Positions 1 to 9,474 of a stretch of 55,937 nt of DNA are shown here, one piece after another. Source of the DNA: Raoultibacter timonensis (GTDB lineage: Bacteria; Actinomycetota; Coriobacteriia; Coriobacteriales; Eggerthellaceae); contig NZ_LT964679.1 in the NCBI RefSeq assembly GCF_900240215.1, forward strand, positions 137,746-193,682, read 5' to 3'. The translations under genes and the position numbers were made by a program. The notes below the pieces were generated by a model, which saw nothing but the letters and a program-made list of their open reading frames with translations, did no database searches and was not told the origin of the DNA. Position 1 is the stretch's first letter, and each line of letters opens with the position of its first letter.

Positions 1-27
1 GCACGTTGGAAGAGGGGAGGCAGCGCT

Positions 28-2748
28 ATGCCTAGCATTGCGATAGACGGGGTGCGCCTCGAGGTTTCCGAGCGGACGACCATTCTCGAGGCAGCGCGCG
101 AAGCGGGCATCCGCATACCGACGCTGTGCTACCTGAAGGACGTAAGCGCAATCGGCTCGTGCCGCGTGTGCGTGGTGGAGGTCGAAGGTGAAGAGCATCC
201 GGTGCCGTCGTGCACGACGGTTGCGCGGGACGGCATGGTCGTTACGACGAGCTCGCCGAAGCTCGCCTCGTATCGGCGCACGGCGCTCGATCTCATCCTT
301 TCCGAGCACGGACTCGATTCGACGCGGTACTGTTTCTCGTGCGTGAAGAACGGCGCCTGCGAGCTGGCCGATCTGTGCCGCGAGTACGGGGTGGTCGAGC
401 CGTCTGCACGGGTGGAGAGAAAACGCGAGCCCGTGCTCGACTCCAATCCGTTCCTCGTTTACGATCCGAACCTGTGCATCGCGTGCCAGCGATGCGTGGG
501 CGCCTGCAACAACGCGGCGCGCAACCACACGCTTCGCGCGGGCAAGCGTGCGGCACGCACCGTCATCGAAGCTCCGTTCGGCGAGAACTGGCGCGATACG
601 ACGTGCGAATCGTGCGGAAACTGCGCTGCTGCGTGCCCGACAGGTGCGCTTTCGGCCAAACGCAGGGCGGGCTACCGCGTTTGGGAGACCGAGCGCGTGC
701 GCACCACCTGCCCGCACTGCGGCGTCGGATGCCAGCTGAACCTCGTGGTGAAGGACGGCCGCATCGTCGATGCCGAAGCGGCACCGGGACCTGCGAACAA
801 ATCGCTCCTCTGCGTGAAAGGGCGCTTTGCGAGCTACGACTTCGTGGGATCGCCCGAGCGCTTGCGCACGCCTCTTGTGAAGAACCCCGAAACCGGCGAA
901 TTCGAACCGGCGACTTGGGACGAGGCGCTTGACCTCGTGGCCTCGAGGTTCGCCGACCTGAAAGAGCGCTACGGCGGCGAAGCGCTCGCGGCCTTCGCTT
1001 GCGCCCGCTCGACGAACGAGGACATCTACCTGTTGCAGAAGATGGCGCGTACGGCCTTCGGCACGAACAACGTGGACAACTGCGCTCGCGTGTGCCATGC
1101 GCCGAGCGTTTCGGGCTTGGCGGCCACGCTGGGCTCGGGTGCCATGACGAACACGATCGAGGACGTAACGCGCGAGGCCGACGTCATCATGCTCGTGGGA
1201 TCGAATCCCGAAGAGGCCCATCCGGTATTCGGCATGCAGATCCGCGCCGCCGTGGAAAACGGCGCGAAACTCATCGTGGTCGATCCGCGCGACATCCGCC
1301 TTACCGAGCGCGCCGACGTCCATCTCAAGCTGCGTCCCGGAACCAACGTCGCCTTCGCGAACGGCATGGTGCACATACTCATCAACGAGGGGCTCGTCGA
1401 TCGGGAGTTCATCGAGGAGCGCACCGAGGGCTTCGACCGACTGGCAAGAATGGTGCAGGAGTACACGCCCGAGCGGGTTGCCGAAATCTGCGGGATCGAC
1501 GCGCGCGATCTCGTTTCTGCGGCGAAGCTGTACGGAAGCGCCGAGCGGGCGCCGATCATCTACTGTTTGGGCGTGACGGAGCATTCGAGCGGCACCGAGG
1601 GCGTGATGTCGCTTTCGAACATCGCCATGGTGTGCGGTAAGCTTGGGCGCCCCGGCTGCGGCGTGAACCCGGTTCGCGGCCAGAACAACGTGCAGGGCGC
1701 CTGCGACATGGGAGCGACGCCGGGCGATTTCCCCGGCTATCAGAAGCTCACCAACCCCGAGGTCGCCGAGAAGTTCGAGCGGGCCTGGAGTACCGAGCTC
1801 AGCCGCGTGCCCGGCCTCATGGCCACGGAATGCTTCCCCGCCATGGTGGACGGCAGGATCAAGGGGCTGTTCGTCTTCGGCGAGGATCCTGTTCGCACCG
1901 ACCCCGATACGGGGCACGTCATCAAGGCGCTTGAAGCCCTCGATTTCCTCGTGGTCGACGACCTGTTCATGACCGAGACCGCACGGTACGCCGATGTGAT
2001 TCTGCCCGGGCGAAGCTACGCCGAGAAGGAAGGCACCTTCACCAACACCGAGCGCCGCGTGCAGCGCGTGCGCAAGGCGGTGGATATCGGCGGCGACACC
2101 CTGCTCGACACCGACATCTTCACCGAGATCATGAATCGCATGGGCTATCCGCAGCCGCATTTGAGCGCGGCGCAGATCATGGACGAGATCGCTTCGCTCA
2201 CTCCGTCGTACGGCGGCATCAGCCATGCGCGCCTCGACGGCACGGAGGTTGCTGGGCAAGGCCTGCAATGGCCGTGTCCGAATAGGGATCATCCGGGTAC
2301 GGCCATCCTGCATGTGGGCAGCTTCTCGCGCGGCATCGGCGCGTATTCGACCGCCGAGTACCGCGAGGCCACCGAGCAGCCCGACGGGGATTACCCGTTC
2401 ATCCTGATGACGGGCCGCATCCTCTACCAGTACAACGCCTGTGCGATGACGGGGAGAGCCGAGGGCATCAACGAGGTGGCGCCGAGTTCGTTCATCGAGA
2501 TGAACGAACGGGATGCCTCTGCCCTCGGCATTGCAGACGGAGACAGGGTGAAGGTCGCGTCGCGGCGGGGCGAAGTCGAGACGACGGCGCGCGTATCGGA
2601 CAAGACATCGCCCGGCGAAACGTGGATGCCGTTCCACTTCCAAGACGGGAACAGCAACTGGCTCACGATCGCCGCATTGGACACTATAGCGAAGACTCCC
2701 GAGTACAAGGTGTGCGCGGTGAGGGTAGAAAGGGCTAAAACTTCATGA
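28..2748 (+). CDS. fdhA: Formate dehydrogenase alpha subunit, NuoG-like N-terminus, Cys-type
   Basis: Molybdopterin oxidoreductase that oxidises formate to CO2, probably cytoplasmic since no Tat signal is present. The 906 residues open with a 2Fe-2S ferredoxin domain (C34, C45, C48, C62), then a His/Cys segment (C102, C105, C111, C117) and two 4Fe-4S motifs (C150/153/156/160 and C193/196/199/203). The catalytic domain starts at TTCPHCGVGC (C228, C231, C235). The metal ligand falls in CARVCHAPS at C356, where many formate dehydrogenases carry selenocysteine, so this is a cysteine enzyme. The C-terminal domain (MTGR, later MPFHF) matches a molydopterin dinucleotide-binding fold. A GAGGGGAGG ribosome site precedes the ATG. 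The stop overlaps the next gene by ATGA. Electron-accepting partner subunits, if any, lie outside the window. The fused domains fit NAD- or ferredoxin-linked FdhA. Family assignment is firm; the electron partner is not visible. Confidence 0.93.
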   Translation: MPSIAIDGVRLEVSERTTILEAAREAGIRIPTLCYLKDVSAIGSCRVCVVEVEGEEHPVPSCTTVARDGMVVTTSSPKLASYRRTALDLILSEHGLDSTRYCFSCVKNGACELADLCREYGVVEPSARVERKREPVLDSNPFLVYDPNLCIACQRCVGACNNAARNHTLRAGKRAARTVIEAPFGENWRDTTCESCGNCAAACPTGALSAKRRAGYRVWETERVRTTCPHCGVGCQLNLVVKDGRIVDAEAAPGPANKSLLCVKGRFASYDFVGSPERLRTPLVKNPETGEFEPATWDEALDLVASRFADLKERYGGEALAAFACARSTNEDIYLLQKMARTAFGTNNVDNCARVCHAPSVSGLAATLGSGAMTNTIEDVTREADVIMLVGSNPEEAHPVFGMQIRAAVENGAKLIVVDPRDIRLTERADVHLKLRPGTNVAFANGMVHILINEGLVDREFIEERTEGFDRLARMVQEYTPERVAEICGIDARDLVSAAKLYGSAERAPIIYCLGVTEHSSGTEGVMSLSNIAMVCGKLGRPGCGVNPVRGQNNVQGACDMGATPGDFPGYQKLTNPEVAEKFERAWSTELSRVPGLMATECFPAMVDGRIKGLFVFGEDPVRTDPDTGHVIKALEALDFLVVDDLFMTETARYADVILPGRSYAEKEGTFTNTERRVQRVRKAVDIGGDTLLDTDIFTEIMNRMGYPQPHLSAAQIMDEIASLTPSYGGISHARLDGTEVAGQGLQWPCPNRDHPGTAILHVGSFSRGIGAYSTAEYREATEQPDGDYPFILMTGRILYQYNACAMTGRAEGINEVAPSSFIEMNERDASALGIADGDRVKVASRRGEVETTARVSDKTSPGETWMPFHFQDGNSNWLTIAALDTIAKTPEYKVCAVRVERAKTS

Positions 2749-3803
2749 AGATCAACCACGCAGTCCTGCACGTACTCGATTTCGTATCGTGCGTGAACGT
2801 GATGTCGCACGAGGAGATCGACCTTGCGAGCAAGAACGCCAAGCGGTACGTGACGGGGCATGCGAAGCGCGCTCTGAGCAACCTCGATAACAAGCGCGGC
2901 GAGTTTGCGGGCGATAGTATGTTCGCCGAGGAGATTCGCAGCTACTTTCGCGGGCAACGCGATTTCGTCGATCTGTCCATCCAGGTGGCGGAGTTCATCG
3001 CCGGCGAACTCGGGCGCATGGAAAAGACGCCCTCGACCGATGTGCTCGTCATCGATTTCGAAGACGAGACGAAGGCGGCTGTGGGGGATATGACCGACGA
3101 GGAGATCGACGCCGCGTTCGAGGGGCACGGCAAGCGCTACTTCGCGCTGTTTCTGCTCGAAGCGCGTCAGGCGTTCATGCACGAAGTCGGCCGCGGGGAA
3201 AGCGGCGAGGTGCTCGTGGACATCGAGCGCCACCACGCCATTCTGCCGAACCCCTCGCAGAAGGTGCAGTCCTTCGCGCTCGTCGAGAAGGGCACGATGA
3301 ACGTGCTGTTCTGCGACAAGGCGCGCGAGATCGCAGGCGAGGAGCGCTGGCTCATTCCCGACGGGCTGCTGCAGTGCTCGATGAAGCCTTCGGGTAAGGA
3401 GATGTTCGATACCGTGGCCCGCATCGTCGAGGAGGTGGCCGAAGAGTACGGCGCCAATCCCGCCGTAGCCGTTTCGAAGGCGAAGGCGTACGTGGCGGAG
3501 AGCTCGCAGGAATCCGAAGAGGTGTATCCCGAAGAGCTCGGCCGCGAGGTGTTCGAGGACGACGCCCTGCAGAAGCGCTTCGAGGAGGCGGTGGCCGAAG
3601 AGGCGCTGCCCGAGCGCGTGGTGGTGGGCAAGGCGGTTGCCGAGCGCGTGGCAAAGAACCACAAGATCAGAACCGATACCGGCATCGAGATAACGTTTCC
3701 CGCCGAGTACAGCCAAAGCCCCGAGTTCATCGAGTTCGTGAGCGAGCCGAACGGCCTGATATCGATCGAGCTGAAGAACATCGGGAGGATCGAGAACAGG
3801 TAG
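2745..3803 (+). CDS. Nucleoid-associated protein, NdpA/YejK family
   Basis: The 352-residue protein resembles the 37-kDa nucleoid-associated family (NdpA/YejK). I base this on the N-terminal pattern INHAVLHVLD, the acidic middle with FALFLLEARQAF, and the HHAILPNPSQKVQSFA stretch. Family members bind DNA and are cytoplasmic; their precise role is poorly known. The ATG overlaps the stop of the formate dehydrogenase gene by four bases, so the two are probably translationally coupled. That pairing is unusual, because ndpA is not a known formate dehydrogenase partner. A long acidic, helix-rich segment runs from about residue 225 to 300. A hairpin follows the gene and separates it from convergent ettA. 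Confidence 0.8.
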   Translation: MKINHAVLHVLDFVSCVNVMSHEEIDLASKNAKRYVTGHAKRALSNLDNKRGEFAGDSMFAEEIRSYFRGQRDFVDLSIQVAEFIAGELGRMEKTPSTDVLVIDFEDETKAAVGDMTDEEIDAAFEGHGKRYFALFLLEARQAFMHEVGRGESGEVLVDIERHHAILPNPSQKVQSFALVEKGTMNVLFCDKAREIAGEERWLIPDGLLQCSMKPSGKEMFDTVARIVEEVAEEYGANPAVAVSKAKAYVAESSQESEEVYPEELGREVFEDDALQKRFEEAVAEEALPERVVVGKAVAERVAKNHKIRTDTGIEITFPAEYSQSPEFIEFVSEPNGLISIELKNIGRIENR

Positions 3804-3811
3804 GGCGGACA

Positions 3812-3836
3812 CCCCGCGTTCTCGTGAACTGCGGGG
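3812..3836. terminator. Hairpin between convergent genes
   Basis: CCCCGCGTTC pairs with GAAC-t-GCGGGG around a TCGT loop, giving about ten base pairs with one bulge. It lies between the ends of the ndpA-like gene and ettA. There is no clear T-run on either side, so its action as an intrinsic terminator is inferred from position. Confidence 0.5.
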
Positions 3837-3889
3837 CGCCCGCTAAGGTGTTAGGCCTCGGCTTCGAGCAGACGTTTGGCCGATTGATT

Positions 3890-5569
<1,680 letters not shown>

Positions 5570-5774
5570 GTGCCTGTTCCTGAGTCGTGGTTTTTGTTGC
5601 GTGGATATTGTCGCATGAGTGGGGAAGGTTTTGGAAAATTAGATGTGTGCAATTGTGGTTTGAAGCGAGAGCTTTTGCGTCTATGTTCGTGTTTTTGGAA
5701 TTTGGAACAATAGACATACTTTGATAAGAGCTCAATAAAATGAATTCTGACGCTAAAGGGCGAGTAAGCGCTAA

Positions 5775-5780
5775 TATAAT
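5775..5780 (+). promoter_or_regulatory. Putative -10 box (TATAAT)
   Basis: A perfect TATAAT lies in an AT-rich stretch 31 bases before the ATG at 5812. No convincing -35 box is seen at 16-18 bp. It would place the transcript start near 5787, which disfavours the earlier in-frame ATG at 5788. Confidence 0.45.
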
Positions 5781-5811
5781 ATAAAATATGGAAAATGATA
5801 AGGGATACCTG

Positions 5812-6978
5812 ATGGAGAATCGCAATGCGATGAGGGATTTTCAACTCAGAGACTGCTGTCCGCTAATCATCTTTAAATCAGAGTATATGTTCGTCCGGGC
5901 AATCCTTGATTTACAGAAAAAGGCTCCCGGTGTTATGGAAGTTATCGGACAGGTTGCTCTACCTCAACTTGCCCTTATAGCTTATGAAACAAGTTTGTGG
6001 CTCGAGAGGTGGTCTTCTGAAAAGTTGTACAGCGATTTTGCTGAATTGTCCAAAAAACGACAGCTGTTCAAATATTTTGATGATACAAAATATACGGTTG
6101 ATGAATTTGATCAGCACTGCAGCGATGTCCTCGATTGCTCACGAAGGATGTTTAAGAGAAACGCTGGCGATTTATCCTTTTTACAGAAAGATGCTGGAAT
6201 ATATCTGCTCGATGGAATTGAAGTCGGATCAACTTTTACGGCTTTTCGATATCTATACGATGATCTTCTTGATGAAGGCGGGACCGTTGACTACGATGGG
6301 ATAAAACAAAAGGCTGGGCAAGTCGGTTTTCTCATCGGTCAACATACGGCTTCGCTTGTTGGTATTATGGAATGCTTTGATGTTGATGATTTCGTACTCG
6401 ATTATACCATTCCTGTTCTGCTCGCTAGTCCACATGACTTTTACTATTCCAATATTAAGCGAGTAATAACTAGCGATGGATCGGATGCGTTGAGCAATGG
6501 TTTGCTCGTTATTTTAGCTGATGCCTATTATTCACTAGGTCTAGTAAAGGTTTTCTATGCTCGGGGAATCATTGATCGGTTGGTTGCGACTAAATTTAGT
6601 CTAATCGCTCTTCAGCATCTTAAAAGCGCAATAGATAAAGTTCTTGCGTTTAGTCACAAAAAGGGGTCGAAGCCTTTGTTGTCTTTTCGCTTTGAGCAAT
6701 GTTTGGCAGGACTTTTTGATCGCAAAGAAAAAACGCTTCTTCGAAAATGCGAGCCACTGAGGAACACACTTGTTCATTATGAGCTTCCAAGAGATACAGA
6801 TGTTTCTGGATCGACTTTAGCAGAGATAGCCGAGTCAATATTTGATGCGATGACATTTGGTAGTGAGCAAAGTTGGTCTGAATTGTCTGAAAGCATTATT
6901 TGCTTAGGTAGTGATATACGGGAACGCCTTGGAGAATTGGTAGGTATGAAAGTTTGGGAAGATAAGGAGCTGAACTAG
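5812..6978 (+). CDS. Orphan protein with HEPN-like RNase motif
   Basis: I do not recognise this 388-residue protein as a named family. It is largely alpha-helical, has no signal peptide or membrane segment, and has a C-terminal region with PLRNTLVHYELP (R317 to H322). That R-N-x3-H pattern at a helix end is the hallmark of HEPN domains, which are often RNases in toxin-antitoxin and phage-defence systems. The preceding helices (residues about 265-310) would fit the HEPN bundle. An in-frame ATG occurs at 5788, but AAGGGA sits 6-9 bases before the ATG at 5812, so I chose the latter. Base composition is clearly AT-rich against the surrounding GC-rich genes, and the leader is AT-rich as well, indicating transfer. 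No nucleotidyltransferase or antitoxin partner lies next to it. HEPN assignment rests on the motif only. Confidence 0.75.
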   Translation: MENRNAMRDFQLRDCCPLIIFKSEYMFVRAILDLQKKAPGVMEVIGQVALPQLALIAYETSLWLERWSSEKLYSDFAELSKKRQLFKYFDDTKYTVDEFDQHCSDVLDCSRRMFKRNAGDLSFLQKDAGIYLLDGIEVGSTFTAFRYLYDDLLDEGGTVDYDGIKQKAGQVGFLIGQHTASLVGIMECFDVDDFVLDYTIPVLLASPHDFYYSNIKRVITSDGSDALSNGLLVILADAYYSLGLVKVFYARGIIDRLVATKFSLIALQHLKSAIDKVLAFSHKKGSKPLLSFRFEQCLAGLFDRKEKTLLRKCEPLRNTLVHYELPRDTDVSGSTLAEIAESIFDAMTFGSEQSWSELSESIICLGSDIRERLGELVGMKVWEDKELN

Positions 6979-7248
6979 CTTAGCCCGTCGACTATTTGGC
7001 CATCACTTACCACCATACATAATAGCCACTCTCGTCACTGTTGGAGCCTATTCTGCAAAGCTTGTTCACGAAAGCTAGGCAAAAAGCATACTCTATTTTT
7101 GCCGTGACCACTCAGCATCCTTTCGGTGAGCGCTTCGGTTTCTTGTTGCATTGGGGTATGTGCTGACTTTGCATTTGAGCATAATAGTACACAAAGAGCT
7201 TTGTTCCGCGTGACCGTCGTCCATCAATACTGCTATCATTTCCTGCGG

Positions 7249-8730
7249 ATGGTAATGAGGGAATCTGGGGAAGCATTGTCCGAGCGAAGCAGGAAAAGCA
7301 AATTGACCGGTGCGGCATCATGGCTCGCTATTCTCGGCGCAGCGTTTTTCTGGATGTGGCTCGATAGGGGCATGTTCGGTTCCGCGCTGCTTTCCCTTTC
7401 GAGCCAAGAGGCGACCGAGGCGGCTACCGTCGTTTTGATGGTAGCGAATATCCTGAGCTTCGTCGTCGTATACGCGGTTGTTGCCAAGAAGGGCGCTTGG
7501 TCCGATTGGCCCGTCAAGCTCGTTGCGGCCGCCGCTCTCGCTGGGGTGCTCGGCGGCTTGATCTGCGTTCTGTTTCGCGGAGCGGACGATGCACTCCAAT
7601 CGTGCATCGGCGGGGCCCTTCTCGGCGCAGCAATGGGATTCTTCAATGTGATATGGGGCTTGATCGCCGTTTCTCAAGGCGTGGAGAAAACCGTTCTGCA
7701 TATCTCGGGGGCCTGGGGCATCAGCCTGTTCTTCAACGCGGCTATGGCGTGGGCCCCTGTGCCCGTTGAAAGCCTGACGGTGCTGCTTTTGCCGCTGCTT
7801 TCGCTCGCGTGTTACGCGATTCTCGGCCGGCTGCAATCGAGGGACCGATATGCGATCGAGTTCAGGTACGGGTCAGACGAACCATCCGCAAAGGGGAAGA
7901 AAGCGTTCGGCATCGACATGCAGTTCCTCGTGGTCATCCTCGTTTTTTGCTGCGCATTCGGATTCGTAAGCTGGTTCGGGGCTGCCGGCGATCCGGTCTC
8001 GACGGGTACGGATGCCGAGTACCTCGCCATTGCGCGCTGCGCGGTCGCCTTGATTTTCTTTATCGTGTGCTGCCTATTCTCGATGAAGCATGTCGGCGTT
8101 TTGCTGAGGGGCGCGCTTTCGCTGGTTGCCGCAGGCGTAGTCGTTCTGACCATCGGGGTGTTCATCCCGCCCATGAACGAGCCCGGCCGCATTTTGGTGG
8201 CGATGGGGTATTCCGGCTTCGACGTTTTGGTCTGGACGCTGATATCGTATTACTCCCGTGCGTCGGTTACGCGTGCCGTGCAGGTGATAGCGGTGGCCAT
8301 GATCGCCGAGCAGATCGGTATTCTGCTCGGTATCGTAAGCGGCATCGTCGTCGACCGTATTGCCATCGGAACGTTCGAATCGAGTATTTTCCTGGCTGCG
8401 ATGAACTACGCGCTGTTGCTTGCCTGCTTCGCGTTGCTCAGGCGCTACGACAGCAGGCCCATCTTATCGGACGATGCTCCTGCGGAAACGTCGCTTTCGG
8501 GTGATTCCCGCATCGCGGTCGACCGCTTTGCAGAGAACGCGCAACTGACATCCCGGGAAAAGCAGGTCGCGTATTTCTTGGCCGAGGGAAGAAACGTCCC
8601 GTACATTTCCAAAAAACTGTTCGTATCGGAAAACACCGTGAAATCCCACGTGCGCCACATCTACGAAAAGAGCGGCGTCCACAACAGGCAAGAGCTTCTC
8701 GACGAGCTCGAAGCCATCAGGCATCCCTGA
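7249..8730 (+). CDS. LuxR-type regulator with MFS-like membrane sensor domain
   Basis: Membrane-bound transcription factor. About 400 N-terminal residues form roughly twelve hydrophobic segments, and the last 65 residues hold a LuxR/GerE helix-turn-helix (LTSREKQVAYFLAEG, then ISKKLFVSENTVKSHVRHIY). This architecture is abundant in Eggerthellaceae, where such regulators flank substrate-specific reductases. The frame stays open upstream to 7126, but that extension is not membrane-like and has no ribosome site. I prefer the paired ATGs at 7249 and 7255; neither has a strong Shine-Dalgarno. It lies upstream of a lipoprotein and a flavoprotein on the same strand, separated by a strong terminator, and probably senses the flavoprotein substrate. 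The ligand is unknown. Confidence 0.85.
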   Translation: MVMRESGEALSERSRKSKLTGAASWLAILGAAFFWMWLDRGMFGSALLSLSSQEATEAATVVLMVANILSFVVVYAVVAKKGAWSDWPVKLVAAAALAGVLGGLICVLFRGADDALQSCIGGALLGAAMGFFNVIWGLIAVSQGVEKTVLHISGAWGISLFFNAAMAWAPVPVESLTVLLLPLLSLACYAILGRLQSRDRYAIEFRYGSDEPSAKGKKAFGIDMQFLVVILVFCCAFGFVSWFGAAGDPVSTGTDAEYLAIARCAVALIFFIVCCLFSMKHVGVLLRGALSLVAAGVVVLTIGVFIPPMNEPGRILVAMGYSGFDVLVWTLISYYSRASVTRAVQVIAVAMIAEQIGILLGIVSGIVVDRIAIGTFESSIFLAAMNYALLLACFALLRRYDSRPILSDDAPAETSLSGDSRIAVDRFAENAQLTSREKQVAYFLAEGRNVPYISKKLFVSENTVKSHVRHIYEKSGVHNRQELLDELEAIRHP

Positions 8731-8756
8731 AGCCAAGGCAGGCGAAAAGCGGTTCG

Positions 8757-8792
8757 AAGCACGGCGGTCGATTGGCCGCCGTGCTTTATTTG
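8757..8792 (+). terminator. Rho-independent terminator
   Basis: AAGCACGGCGG pairs perfectly with CCGCCGTGCTT over an 8-base loop and is followed by TATTTG. It lies 26 bases after the LuxR stop codon and separates the regulator from the lipoprotein-flavoprotein pair. Confidence 0.85.
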
Positions 8793-8994
8793 AGCTTGTT
8801 TTCCCAGATGGATCGCTATGGTCAGTTTCTGATGAGGCTGATTCTCGAAAAAATCAACAGTTTGTGATGTGGAGCGAAGCGCACCCTGCATGCATGGTGG
8901 CGGTGTTCCCGATTGCGTGTGAAAACCGCATGGCATCGAGGGATGCGTTTATTGGGTTCATGCGTGTTGTCTGCTAGAAAAGGAGATGAGGATT

Positions 8995-9450
8995 ATGAGG
9001 AATGAGGGATCGAAGTTGAGGAATCTCGCGGCGCTTGCTGTTGTCGCCGTAGTCGTGGCGGCTATGGTCGGCCTTGCGGGATGCGCTCAGGGAGGCGCCG
9101 AGGTTTCGAACGAGAACAAAGCTAATGCCAAGACGGTCATCAAAGCGGCGAGCAACGTATTCGCCTCGACCGAGAGCCTTGATTTGACCGATCAAGACAG
9201 TCCGGCGACGATCGATCAGAACGACCCGCGTTTCGCAGATTTCTTTAGCGAGCTGCAGGCGTACAAAACCATGTCTGGTTTGGAATTGAAGGACTGTTCG
9301 TTCACGGTGACGATCCAGAGCGTTACCGCCTCGACCGCGCGAGGCGATAGCACTCAGACGAACTACCGCTACACCATTACAGGTGCAGATATGGACGTAA
9401 ACGGCGTAGGCATTTCATACGACACCAAAGCTGGATTCAGCTCCAAGTAG
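8995..9450 (+). CDS. Small secreted lipoprotein, probable partner of the next flavoprotein
   Basis: Unrecognised 151-residue lipoprotein. A positively charged N-terminus (MRNEGSKLRN) is followed by a hydrophobic stretch and the lipobox LAGC, so it should be anchored outside the membrane. The mature part has one more cysteine (LKDCSF), no CxxCH haem motif, and no recognisable FMN-binding motif. It ends in a beta-rich segment. The ATG at 8986 overlaps the AGGAG site at 8981-8985, whereas the ATG at 8995 lies 9 bases after it, so I chose 8995. The gene lies 24 bases before the flavoprotein gene and is surely co-transcribed. Flavoproteins of this type usually pair with a cytochrome or FMN protein, so the lack of any visible cofactor site is odd. 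Confidence 0.82.
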   Translation: MRNEGSKLRNLAALAVVAVVVAAMVGLAGCAQGGAEVSNENKANAKTVIKAASNVFASTESLDLTDQDSPATIDQNDPRFADFFSELQAYKTMSGLELKDCSFTVTIQSVTASTARGDSTQTNYRYTITGADMDVNGVGISYDTKAGFSSK

Positions 9451-9474
9451 ACGCAAACAGACAGGAGGATCATG

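Noticed and set aside
2424..3812. Long open frame opposite the formate dehydrogenase end and ndpA-like gene
   Set aside because: It is antisense to two well-supported genes; its protein is rich in Leu, His and Arg with no motif, as expected for a shadow in GC-rich DNA.
7126..7248. Longer N-terminus for the LuxR protein
   Set aside because: The added 41 residues are not membrane-like, and no ribosome site precedes 7126.
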